Below, one piece after another: positions 1 through 7,707 of a stretch of DNA of 21,039 bases. Location: assembly GCA_964652755.1 (NCBI GenBank), contig CAZZBP010000033.1, positions 1 through 21,039 of the forward strand, in the 5' to 3' direction. The stretch's first letter is position 1; each line of letters begins with the position of its first letter. A program made the translations under genes and the position numbers. The notes under the pieces are model-generated. The model saw only the letters and a program-made list of their open reading frames with translations. It was not told the origin of the DNA and ran no database searches. Source of the stretch: UBA11795 sp964652755 (GTDB lineage: Bacteria; Chloroflexota; Dehalococcoidia; Lucifugimonadales; UBA826).

Positions 1-1
1 G

Positions 2-49
2 AAAGATCTTTTAAAGTCAGGATAGACTGGCGTCGGGACAGGTGGATCT
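2..49 (+). pseudogene. N-terminal codons of the aldolase gene, with in-frame TAG at 23-25
   Basis: Continuous frame with the CDS at 50. Codons 2-22 read KDLLKSG, codon 23-25 is TAG, and codons 26-49 read TGVGTGGS. This matches the helix and first beta strand that precede the conserved domain in HpcH/HpaI proteins, where the position of the stop is usually a polar residue such as Lys. A single A-to-T change in AAG would produce it. The remaining N-terminal codons lie outside the window. Confidence 0.6.
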
Positions 50-742
50 GTGGATGAGGCCAACATAGCCATGTTGGCCGATTCAGGTTTGGACTTCATA
101 CTTTTTGATACACAACACTCGCCCATCGAGGTTAAGGAATATAACCGAGCCATACAGGCAATGAGCGGGAAGAATGCAGCGCCTCTTGTACGGGTAAGCG
201 CAAACCGTGCCGATTTGATCTGCTTTGCCCTAGATATAGGCGCCAGAGGAATTGTGGTACCTATGGTCAACACGAAAGAAGAGGCCGCTGCCATGGTCAG
301 GGCATGCAAATACTCACCGGATGGTGATCGAAGTAATGCTGGTGTCCGAGGAGAATGGGGTGAAACCAAAGATTATCGCGATTATTTGGATACGGTTAAC
401 AGAGATCTTTTAATCGTTCCAATGATCGAAACTCAACAAGCTATCGATAATATCGAGGAGATCCTCAGTGTTCCAGGGATAGACGTGCTCCTAGTGGGAC
501 CATCAGATCTCTCCATCGAACTTAAGGTGCCACTGGACTATCCTAGCGATACCTATCAACGAGGATTGGACACCATTGCCGCTGCTTGCAAGAATCATGG
601 AGTAGTGCCGGGTATGTACTTTATTCCTCCCGGAATGGATCCTAATTTCTACGTGGAAAAGGGATTCAAATTCTTCACCATGCCTTGGGCGGCCTGGGCA
701 GTACAGGGCATCAAGAATGGATTATCTCCCATAAACAGATAA
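50..742 (+). CDS. HpcH/HpaI aldolase-family protein, 5' end interrupted
   Basis: Class II metal-dependent aldolase/lyase of the HpcH/HpaI (citrate lyase beta-like) family, which cleaves or forms C-C bonds on pyruvate-type 2-oxo acids in the cytoplasm. From the GTG at 50 (230 residues) I see the family marks: DTQHSP with H23, the PLVRV strand with R48, PMIETQQA with the metal-ligand candidate E127, and VGPSDLS with D153. The GTG start is doubtful because it falls after the first barrel strand. The same frame runs left to the window edge and reads KDLLKSG, a stop (TAG, 23-25), then TGVGTGGS, which is how the N-terminus of this family normally looks. The intact ancestor therefore began left of the window. 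Either the gene is broken, the TAG is a base error, or a shortened protein starts at 50. Family assignment is sure; substrate is unknown. Confidence 0.85.
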   Translation: MDEANIAMLADSGLDFILFDTQHSPIEVKEYNRAIQAMSGKNAAPLVRVSANRADLICFALDIGARGIVVPMVNTKEEAAAMVRACKYSPDGDRSNAGVRGEWGETKDYRDYLDTVNRDLLIVPMIETQQAIDNIEEILSVPGIDVLLVGPSDLSIELKVPLDYPSDTYQRGLDTIAAACKNHGVVPGMYFIPPGMDPNFYVEKGFKFFTMPWAAWAVQGIKNGLSPINR

Positions 743-828
743 ATTCCGTGAGATTTGGAAAAACCCAGGGGCAGGGGCGGCAACCAGCCGCTTCAAATTT
801 ATGAGTCCAATCATTGTTGAATTACGGA

Positions 829-867
829 CGCTACTTAGACCCAGTATTCGGATAGGTCTAAGTAGCG
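829..867. repeat. Perfect 13-bp inverted repeat (hairpin) in the 743-1130 gap
   Basis: CGCTACTTAGACC at 829-841 and its exact reverse complement at 855-867 enclose a 13-nt loop. It lies 86 nt after the aldolase stop, between that gene and the minus-strand remnant ending at 933. It could end transcription from the left, but neither side is followed by a run of T, so it is not a standard intrinsic terminator. A protein-binding site or the footprint of a small mobile element is also possible. The rest of the 388-bp gap holds the coding remnant at 933-1091 and nothing else I can recognise. Confidence 0.6.
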
Positions 868-932
868 CATCGGTTTAGTTTGGTAAATTCGACGGAATGT
901 CCGTCCGGGCCTTAATTTGCCATTAATACCCC

Positions 933-1091
933 TCAGATATGAGACTGCTCCAGTACAGATGTCTGTAATTTATTCTTTGGACGTTCCATTGTTTCTGCAT
1001 CCATAGACGTTCCCAGATCAGGGTCCAATCCCAATTTATCCATGACGGGGCCAAAACCCGTCAAAATGTAGACATAATTGCGCGTTGACGA
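933..1091 (-). pseudogene. Possible C-terminal remnant of an unidentified gene
   Basis: An open minus-strand frame of 52 codons plus TGA (stop at 933-935), bounded upstream by TAA at 1092-1094. It has no good start before an internal ATG. Its translation looks like real protein: it contains YVYILTGFGPVMDKLGLDPD, followed by a charged tail that includes MERPKNKLQTSV. I do not recognise the family. It sits directly before the amidohydrolase, so its 5' part would have been lost there. It could also be a chance open frame; only the composition and length argue for a remnant. Confidence 0.3.
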
Positions 1092-1130
1092 TTAAGTTGG
1101 TGAAATACAACCGTCAAAGGAGAGGATCAG

Positions 1131-2156
1131 ATGGTGATGAAAGATAATCCCAATACTTGGTTAGAGCAAACAAGAGAGAAGATCATTGAGCCGGAGATAG
1201 CTATTTGTGATCCGCACCACCACTTCTGGGATAACAGGGTTGAAAGAGGATATCCCCGTTACCAGTTAGATGAATTATTGGCCGATATAACAAGTGGACA
1301 TAATGTCAGATCTACGGTTTTTATCGAAGCGAGATCGATGTATAACGTTGGTCTACCCATCGAACGAAGGCCCGTAGGTGAGGTGCAATACGTACAGGGT
1401 ATAGCAGCCGCTAGTGCGAGCGGTATATATGGCGAAAGTCGAGCGGCCGCCTCCATTATCGGGCACGCGAACTTAAACCTCGGCGAAAAGGTCAGACCGG
1501 TACTTGAGTCATTGGCATCAGCGAGCAGCAGATTCAGGGGTATCCGTCATTCGGTAACCTGGGACCCACATCCAGAAGTAGAGAACACAGCGTTACATAA
1601 GCATGAGGGACAACTTATCACCGAGAAATTCCAGGCTGGGGCTAAGGTGCTATCTGCGATGGGTATGACATTCGAAGCTTGGTTGTATTTTCACCAATTG
1701 CCTCAATTATTAGAGTTCGCGAGGGCCCTTCCTGATTTGACCATAATACTTAACCATGTTGGCGGCTTGGTGATGGATGGCCCCTATGCGAATAAAAAAG
1801 ATGAGGTGATAGAAAAATGGAAAGATGGAATCGCCAAGGTTTCTAAATGTCCAAATGTTGTCGTTAAATTAGGTGGCGTCGGCATGCCCAGAACCGGATT
1901 TGACTGGCATGAGAGAAGGATTCCGATAGGCTCTGCAGAATTGGCCAGCAGTATGGCTCCCTTTCTGAATTTCTGCATTGATCATTTTGGTCCAAGCCGA
2001 AGTATGTTTGAAAGCAATTTCCCGGTGGATAAGGTTTCCTTCTCTTACCATGTTCTATATAACGCTTTTAAGAGATTTTCCAAGAATTTCTCAGCTGATG
2101 AACGATCGGCTATGTTTCATGACAACGCAGTCAATATTTACAAGGTGAGCACATAA
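1131..2156 (+). CDS. Amidohydrolase-2 family metal-dependent hydrolase
   Basis: TIM-barrel hydrolase/decarboxylase of the amidohydrolase-2 family (relatives act on lactones, 2-pyrone carboxylates and aromatic carboxylic acids), probably cytoplasmic since no signal peptide is seen. At 341 residues the length is normal. Visible marks: the N-terminal DPHHHFWD with HxH ligands H29 and H31, the central FHQLPQ with H188, ILNHVGG with H209, and near the C-terminus MFESNFPVDK. In many relatives the last motif carries an Asp metal/catalytic residue (SDxP); here it is Asn (N296), which places the protein in the ESNFPVDK subgroup rather than marking it as dead. The start ATG at 1131 has a strong ribosome site AAGGAG at 1117-1122, spaced 8 nt. 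It has no close partner gene, so its substrate cannot be told from context. Confidence 0.9.
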   Translation: MVMKDNPNTWLEQTREKIIEPEIAICDPHHHFWDNRVERGYPRYQLDELLADITSGHNVRSTVFIEARSMYNVGLPIERRPVGEVQYVQGIAAASASGIYGESRAAASIIGHANLNLGEKVRPVLESLASASSRFRGIRHSVTWDPHPEVENTALHKHEGQLITEKFQAGAKVLSAMGMTFEAWLYFHQLPQLLEFARALPDLTIILNHVGGLVMDGPYANKKDEVIEKWKDGIAKVSKCPNVVVKLGGVGMPRTGFDWHERRIPIGSAELASSMAPFLNFCIDHFGPSRSMFESNFPVDKVSFSYHVLYNAFKRFSKNFSADERSAMFHDNAVNIYKVST

Positions 2157-2289
2157 CACCCAGGCGAATTGAGGCTTTTCTCAAGAATGAACAGGTCTTC
2201 CTAAATTGCCGTTAACGCGCTCCTTGTTCACGGATTGACCTACGACGATTACGGTCGTCTGGACTATATCCCCTCCCTATACAATTTAG

Positions 2290-2904
2290 TTACTGCGTTG
2301 GTACATAATCATGGAACCTGGAGAAGTCGCTCCCGGGTTCCCCGACTCTCGGTATATCTCTTTTCACCTTATCTTCCGCCGATTCCCTATACGGATCTGA
2401 ATCTAAGGGCAAGCCCTCTTTAAGAATCGTCCCATTCTCAAAGAAATGATCCCAACCCCGAGACATTGTTTCCCCGATTCTAGTGTGAACGTCTTTAGCC
2501 ACATCTGGAATCTCGCGTCTTTCCTCGGGCAATCTCCTGTAGCAGGATATGTTGAAATGATCAGCAACTCTGGTTTTCCTTGCCCTGCACAGCGCCAATA
2601 TTGCATTAGAAAGCATCAACCGCCGGCTTCCGCTCTCTTTGCCGAGAAACTCAATATATTGCTGTTTGCATGTTCTGACAAAAACGATCACATCCATTGA
2701 AGTGATTCCGATATCTTCATGCGAAATCACCTCGAGTCGGTCCCAAAGGTCCGAATTGAAATGTTCCTCGAGTTCAATCGCCCAGTACATCGCCTCAACC
2801 TCGTCACCTCTACGGATCATTTTCTGCAAGGCTGATATAGTTTCGTCGTATTTGTATCCACTGGTGGTGGAAAATCGTGACATAACTCGTTCTTCTTCTA
2901 CCAC
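2290..2904 (-). CDS. Stand-alone RarA/MgsA C-terminal-domain protein (no ATPase domain)
   Basis: 204 residues resembling the part of the replication-associated recombination ATPase RarA (MgsA) that follows the AAA+ module. In RarA this part forms the helical clamp-loader-like collar and tetramerisation region. Landmarks: YKYDETISALQKMIRRGDE with AMYWAIELEE (about residues 18-47), SHEDIG (61-66), a helical middle, and DVHTRIGETMSRGWDHFFENG-type sequence (138-159), the usual end of the family. No Walker A or B motif is present and no AAA+ gene lies beside it. The start is GTG at 2904, supported by GGGAGA a few bases upstream; ATG at 2883 (residue 8) is a possible alternative. It may act with another AAA+ protein or regulate RarA. 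Family resemblance is clear; function is inferred. Confidence 0.7.
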   Translation of the reverse strand: MVEEERVMSRFSTTSGYKYDETISALQKMIRRGDEVEAMYWAIELEEHFNSDLWDRLEVISHEDIGITSMDVIVFVRTCKQQYIEFLGKESGSRRLMLSNAILALCRARKTRVADHFNISCYRRLPEERREIPDVAKDVHTRIGETMSRGWDHFFENGTILKEGLPLDSDPYRESAEDKVKRDIPRVGEPGSDFSRFHDYVPTQ

Positions 2905-3104
2905 TTTGTTCTCCCATATCGCACTGTCTAATACTATTTTCAGAGATGAAAATATATCACCGACTCATCATGCTGTCCCTGACATAAGCTGTTTATATAA
3001 AACTGGGATTTAGATAAGCCAGAAAAGTGGTTAATTATTCTCACTAGGTCGGGACCGTACTAGTAGTCAATCAGGAACTATGCAACCCCACTCAATTCTC
3101 GTAT

Positions 3105-3788
3105 TCAGTGACCTGAACTAAAAAAGTGGTATTTGTGGTTGGCATAATTAGGAGAACTAGTGAGTAAGAATCCTCCGTCTACTGGTAACACAATCCCAGT
3201 AACAAACTTTGACTGTTTGCTGGCAAGTTAAACCGCCGCCCATCCGAAATCCCAACATTCTCCTTTGTATGGCAATGGAGTTGAAGAGTGCCTTATTCCC
3301 GTTGACTCAGGAGGTCGGTAGGAGACTCGTGAAGGCCAAATTAAGCCGGGCATAATGCAATTAACCCTAATATTTTCTTGGGGGTGATCCAGAGCCATTA
3401 CTCTTGTCAAATCCACAACGGCCGTTTTATTCATCGTATAAGGCGTCGACGACCTACCGAATTTCGACCTCATGGCCGAAACTAAAGACACGTTTATGAT
3501 AGAGCCACCGGAATTAGAGCTCATATGCGGAATCGAGTACCGACACATATTAATCATGCTCATTGAGCTAACCAATACACTATCTGACCACTATTCCGCC
3601 GTTGCCTCTGCGGCATTCCCGCTACCTGAACCTCCTCCAACGTTGTTATGGAGTATATGAATAGTATTGAACTCCTGTATGGATAAATCGATCACATTTT
3701 TACCTTCTTCAATCTTTGTGACATCAGCGGCCATAGATATTTCCTCTTTCCTTTCTGATTCTGTTAATGCTATTTGACCCTTCGACAA
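3105..3788 (-). pseudogene. Decayed short-chain dehydrogenase/reductase (SDR)
   Basis: A single frame from about 3788 down to a TGA at 3105-3107 reads as an SDR but is cut by TAG at 3591-3593 and TAA at 3228-3230. Landmarks in order: MAADVTKIEE, ILHNNVGG (the NNAG-type motif), AEATAE then the stop then WSDSV, IPHM, GGSIINVS (catalytic Ser), TPYTMNK (catalytic YxxxK), ALDHPQENIRVNCIMPG, WDFGWAAV then the second stop, then LASKQSKFVTGIVLPVDGG, the normal SDR C-terminus. The TGxxxGIG nucleotide-binding N-terminus is not recognisable upstream, and the usual catalytic Asn before the Ser segment appears as Ser (VLVSSM). A stretch after MPGLIW is also shortened. The gene was an NAD(P)-dependent oxidoreductase and is now almost surely non-functional. 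It lies divergently next to the CoA-transferase pair. Confidence 0.85.
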
Positions 3789-4032
3789 ACCATTAATAAT
3801 GCGGAACCAGGCGAAGCTTTTCCGCCAGCATTTCTATTCAATCAATTGGACCTTTCTTATTTACATGATTTCGGTATGGCGAAGATGGCTGTTGTTTTTC
3901 ACACAGGGTAAGTATGATCGGAAAGAATGTAGTAGGTAGTACTGGAACAAAGCGCGTCAATTAATTTATATGAAGGGATATTAGTTTCAACTTGAACAAT
4001 AAGATAAGAACTTCTTTGGTTACGGCTTATTC

Positions 4033-5247
4033 ATGAAGCTCGGTGGCCCTCTTGAAGGCCTCGAGGTGTTGGAATTGGGTGATTTTATCTCAGTGGGCTA
4101 TGCAGGAAAGTTACTTGCAGATTTAGGTGCAGATGTGATCAAGGTGGAGCATCCAAAATCTGGAGACACGATCCGGACACATGGACCCTTTCCAGGGGAC
4201 ATTCCCGACAAGGAAAAGAGCGGATTGCACCTTTTTTTAAATACTAATAAGCGGAGCATAACCTTAAATACCTCCGAACGAGAAGGCAGGGATATCCTTC
4301 TTAAACTTATTACTAAGGTAGACCTAGTCATATCGAATATGACATTGGCACGGACGGAGCGGGAAGGACTCGATTATGAAACTCTCTCCAGAGACAACTC
4401 CAGTTTGGTACTCAGTTCGATAACTGTATTTGGATATGACACTCCTTATCGACACTGGGAGGGATCAGCACTTACAGCAACAGCTGCCTCTGGAATATCG
4501 AAAAGGATAGGTGATCCCAATAAACAACCCCTTTGGATACCTTACTGCGCCGCTGATTTTCAGGGCGGGATACACGGTGCTATTTCAGCACTTCTTGCGT
4601 TGAGAATGAAGAGAAAAACTGGCTCTGGCCAGCACGCTTGGATTTCAGTGATAGAAGTCATGAGTAGTTACGTTGGGGGATCAGGTGGATTGCCTGCCTT
4701 CGTCTACCAGGGCAATATCGGATCAAGAGACGGAAGTCACCGTAGTTCTTTTTACCCTTGGCAAGTTGTGCCGGCAAAGGACGGATATATCGAGGTAATA
4801 ACAATGGTCGATGAACAATGGGATCGCTTCATAGAACTGATGAATAATCCGGATTGGTCAAAAGACGTAAGGCTAGACGATCGCTGGCAATCTTTCCGAT
4901 GGAGGGAAGATCTGGATAGATATTGGCATCCTTGGATTAAATCGCGCACTCGACAGGAACTATTCCAAATTTTCTCCGAGAACAGACTCCCGTTCTTGCC
5001 TGTCTATCGGATAGACGAAGTTGTGGAAAGTCCTCACTTGGAGAAAAGGAATTTTTGGCACACCGTTTCTCATCCAGTAATGGGTACCTACAAAACAATG
5101 GGACCTCCATACAGGTTATCAAACAACCCCTGGTCAATAAGAAGACCGGCTCCGTTACTGGGCGAACATAATGAGGAGGTATATGTTAAAAGGCTGAGGA
5201 TGACAGGGGAACGTTATACGTGTCTTGAGGGGAAAGGGGTGATCTAA
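4033..5247 (+). CDS. Class III CoA-transferase (CaiB/BaiF family), first of a pair
   Basis: Transfers CoA between carboxylic acids via an enzyme-bound aspartyl-CoA thioester, in the cytoplasm. The 404 residues show GLEVLELGDFISVGYAGKLL and LGADVIKVEHP at the N-terminus (CoA-binding Rossmann half), LNTNKRSITLN, then PYCAADFQGGIHGAISALLAL, in which D175 is at the place of the catalytic Asp of the family, then TGSGQHAWISVIE. Length is typical. The ATG at 4033 has no clear ribosome site. Its stop codon TAA is directly followed by the TTG start of a second CoA-transferase, so the two are surely co-transcribed and probably form a heteromer, as known for SmtAB or BbsEF. The acid substrate cannot be read from the sequence. 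Confidence 0.92.
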   Translation: MKLGGPLEGLEVLELGDFISVGYAGKLLADLGADVIKVEHPKSGDTIRTHGPFPGDIPDKEKSGLHLFLNTNKRSITLNTSEREGRDILLKLITKVDLVISNMTLARTEREGLDYETLSRDNSSLVLSSITVFGYDTPYRHWEGSALTATAASGISKRIGDPNKQPLWIPYCAADFQGGIHGAISALLALRMKRKTGSGQHAWISVIEVMSSYVGGSGGLPAFVYQGNIGSRDGSHRSSFYPWQVVPAKDGYIEVITMVDEQWDRFIELMNNPDWSKDVRLDDRWQSFRWREDLDRYWHPWIKSRTRQELFQIFSENRLPFLPVYRIDEVVESPHLEKRNFWHTVSHPVMGTYKTMGPPYRLSNNPWSIRRPAPLLGEHNEEVYVKRLRMTGERYTCLEGKGVI

Positions 5248-5250
5248 TTG
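5233..5250 (+). promoter_or_regulatory. Ribosome site fixing the TTG start of the second CoA-transferase
   Basis: AAAGGGGTGA at 5233-5242 lies inside the last codons of the first CoA-transferase, 5 nt before the TTG at 5248-5250. The TAA of the upstream gene occupies 5245-5247. This supports translational coupling and decides for TTG over later starts. Confidence 0.65.
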
Positions 5251-6492
5251 AGTAAAGTCGCCGAACTACCTCTTTCCGGAATCAGAGTTGTAGACCATGG
5301 GCATGTTTGGGCAGGGCCTTTATTGGGAATGAGCTTCCGGGACATGGGAGCCGAAGTGATAAAAATACAATCGCCAGGCATAAGCTCAGGAGTGTCAATG
5401 GCTGGACAGGGAATGCCTGGCACAGCCGCCGGGCAAATAGATCCGCACGATCAGATGGACTACCACACACTCGATAGAGGAAAGAAGAGTCTCACAGTAG
5501 ATCTAAAAACGATCGAGGGTAAGGAGATATATAAGCGTTTGATTGAGTTGAGTGATGTCGTAATAGAAAATTTTTCCTCTAGAACGATGGAATCATTGGG
5601 ATTGACTTATCAAGTTCTCAACGAACTAAACCCAAGAATAATAATGGCCTCCCTTTCAGCCACCGGTTCAACCCCTGGGCCATGGAAAGAGTTGATCTCG
5701 TATGGGCCTTCTCTTTCCGCTTTGTATGGGATTAAGAGTCTACTAGGGTATCAGGACTCTGACCAACCCGTAGAAGACCAGGCCGATTTAGATCCTACCG
5801 CAGCGGGTCATGCGTTTCTTGCAATTCTCGCGGCCCTTGAGATGCGGGAGAGGACAGGGATGGGACAACATATAGACATGTCCCAGGGGGAATCTGGGAT
5901 ACAGCGCATAGCTGAACCAATAATGGATTTTTTCTTCAATGGAAGAGTTGCTACAACGCAAGGCAACCGATATCCAGAAATTGTTCCTCACGGATATTTT
6001 GAGACCGTTGGAGAAGACCAATGGATCGCAATTACGATCCGTGACAACGAGGAATGGAGTCGATTCAAGAATTGTTTTTCTGGAGATATCCCTACGATTG
6101 AAGATGAAAGATTCGATTCATTAGAGGGTAGGGTCACAAATCAAGACTATCTCGAAGGCATCATTGAAAATTGGACCAAGAGTCAGGATTCCTGGGCCCT
6201 GACGAAGCGCCTACAAGGAATAGGAATACCTGCATATCCAGTCATGGACTCTCCCGCACTAGTAGGGGATGCTAACTTAAATGAACTTCACCGAAGTCAT
6301 GTCGATATAAGAGCCGAACACTTAGACGAAAGTGAATTGTTTAGAGGAATAATATGGAAGTTATCCGTTGGGCATGGGGAGATTTCCGATCCCACGCCGA
6401 TATCGGGACAGCATAATGACCAAATATTGCTAAACCTTTTAAAATACAATAATGATGAAGTCACTAACTTTAGACGACGAGGGATAATCTGA
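5248..6492 (+). CDS. Class III CoA-transferase (CaiB/BaiF family), second of a pair
   Basis: The 414 residues show the same fold as the gene before it but are clearly diverged, so this is not a recent tandem duplicate. Landmarks: LPLSGIRVVDHGHVWAGPLL, MGAEVIKIQSP, LDRGKKSLTVDLK, VVIENFSSRTMESLGL, the block ADLDPTAAGHAFLAILAAL with D182 at the expected catalytic Asp, and TGMGQHIDMSQ. Because both partners keep an Asp at this place, either both are active or the pair works as a heteromer with one main active site. The start is TTG, with no gap to the upstream stop. An 85-bp gap separates it from the flavoprotein gene. The substrate is unknown. Confidence 0.92.
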   Translation: MSKVAELPLSGIRVVDHGHVWAGPLLGMSFRDMGAEVIKIQSPGISSGVSMAGQGMPGTAAGQIDPHDQMDYHTLDRGKKSLTVDLKTIEGKEIYKRLIELSDVVIENFSSRTMESLGLTYQVLNELNPRIIMASLSATGSTPGPWKELISYGPSLSALYGIKSLLGYQDSDQPVEDQADLDPTAAGHAFLAILAALEMRERTGMGQHIDMSQGESGIQRIAEPIMDFFFNGRVATTQGNRYPEIVPHGYFETVGEDQWIAITIRDNEEWSRFKNCFSGDIPTIEDERFDSLEGRVTNQDYLEGIIENWTKSQDSWALTKRLQGIGIPAYPVMDSPALVGDANLNELHRSHVDIRAEHLDESELFRGIIWKLSVGHGEISDPTPISGQHNDQILLNLLKYNNDEVTNFRRRGII

Positions 6493-6577
6493 TTCGATCA
6501 AATACATGGACAGTCGTTCATTTTTGTTTAGATTGTGCCAATTATTTCCGTTTAATCCGTAAGGAGTTGGATACACG

Positions 6578-7693
6578 ATGATGAATAATCCCCTGCAGAC
6601 CCGTTTATGTGAAGAATATGGGTGTGAAACACCTATTGTTGCTTTTTCAAGTACGAAAGAAGTGGTCGCGGCAGCGTCAGGCGCTGGCGGGATTGGAGTG
6701 CTTGGCGCGACCAGCCTAAAACCTGATGAGCTCCGGTCCGCTATTTCTTATATTCGTAATCAAATAGACGGGAAACCTTTTGGAGTAGATTTGTTGGTTC
6801 CTGCATCCTTTGTAGAGGGTAATTCAGAAGACCTGAACGAAATGATCCCAGAAAATCACCGGGATTTTGTGAAGCATATAAAGGACGTTTCAGAAGCTCC
6901 CGACTCACCACCGCCAACATTAGATCCCAATTATTCAGGCTATGAAAATCTATTGCACCGTTCAAGAATGCAACTCGAGATACTGTTTGAAGAGGAAGTA
7001 CCGATATTCGCTTCGGGGCTGGGAAGTCCGGCTTTCATACTAGAGAGGGCTCATCAACAGGGAATGAAGGTCTGGGGTCTCGTTGGACTGCCTCGGCAGG
7101 CAAGAAGACAAATTGAAGCCGGTGTTGATGTAGTAGTAGCGCAGGGATACGACTCTGGGGGACACAGTGGTACTGTGGGTACATTCACGCTCGTCCCCGA
7201 GGTGGTGAAAATGGCCGAGGGGACTGAGACTCTGGTATTGACCGCGGGGGGAGTGTCTAGCGGGAAGCACCTCGCGGCGGCAATAGCAATGGGTTCGTCG
7301 GGCGTCTGGACCGGCACATTATGGCTAGCTACTAAGGAATCGAAGACGGAATCTTTTTTGAAACAGCGCATTATTGATGCAAAAGTAGAAGACGCCGTCC
7401 AGTCAAGGGCAATGTCAGGAAAGCCAATTAGGCAACTACGTTCAAGATGGTCCGATATTTGGAGGGATCCGGATGCTCCAGTAACGTTGCCCATGCCCCT
7501 CCTAGGAATGTTGGTTGAAGATGTCTTGAGGGATATCAAGGAAGCAAAGATCGAAGATTGGATGACTACTCCTGCAGGCCAGGCAATCGTTGGTATAGAT
7601 TCCGTCAAATCAGTTTCTTCAGTCATTAGAGAAGTGTCCGATGAAGCGTTAGCAATTTTTTCCAATGTCGCCGGAAGCACGGCCAATGCATAG
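6578..7693 (+). CDS. Nitronate monooxygenase-like FMN enzyme
   Basis: FMN-dependent TIM-barrel protein of the nitronate monooxygenase/2-nitropropane dioxygenase family, 371 residues. Marks: TPIVAFSSTKEVVAAASGAGGIGVLGA-type N-terminus (about 18-44), GLGSPAFI, WGLVGLPRQARRQIEAGVDVVVAQG, the active-site GGHSG with H196, the FMN-phosphate loops TAGGVSSG (223-229) and MGSSGVWTGT (238-247). Between residues 80 and 125 it has a polar, proline-rich segment that may lie over the active site. Family members oxidise alkyl nitronates, but the same fold also serves as enoyl-reductase-type enzymes, so the true reaction is open. Ribosome site AAGGAG at 6561-6566 supports the ATG at 6578; ATG at 6581 follows directly. 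It is probably co-transcribed with the small ORF 14 nt downstream. Confidence 0.88.
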   Translation: MMNNPLQTRLCEEYGCETPIVAFSSTKEVVAAASGAGGIGVLGATSLKPDELRSAISYIRNQIDGKPFGVDLLVPASFVEGNSEDLNEMIPENHRDFVKHIKDVSEAPDSPPPTLDPNYSGYENLLHRSRMQLEILFEEEVPIFASGLGSPAFILERAHQQGMKVWGLVGLPRQARRQIEAGVDVVVAQGYDSGGHSGTVGTFTLVPEVVKMAEGTETLVLTAGGVSSGKHLAAAIAMGSSGVWTGTLWLATKESKTESFLKQRIIDAKVEDAVQSRAMSGKPIRQLRSRWSDIWRDPDAPVTLPMPLLGMLVEDVLRDIKEAKIEDWMTTPAGQAIVGIDSVKSVSSVIREVSDEALAIFSNVAGSTANA

Positions 7694-7707
7694 TTAAATA
7701 TTCAGAT

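Noticed and set aside
2446..3013. Plus-strand frames opposite the RarA-like gene
   Set aside because: They show no motif and their composition fits antisense of the minus-strand coding sequence.
4033..6492. CoA-transferase pair as a recent tandem duplication
   Set aside because: The two proteins share the fold motifs but differ widely along their length, so an old divergence into two subunits fits better.
7054..7686. Long minus-strand frame opposite the flavoenzyme
   Set aside because: It lies wholly inside a well-supported gene, shows no family motif and is a shadow of the plus-strand coding pattern.
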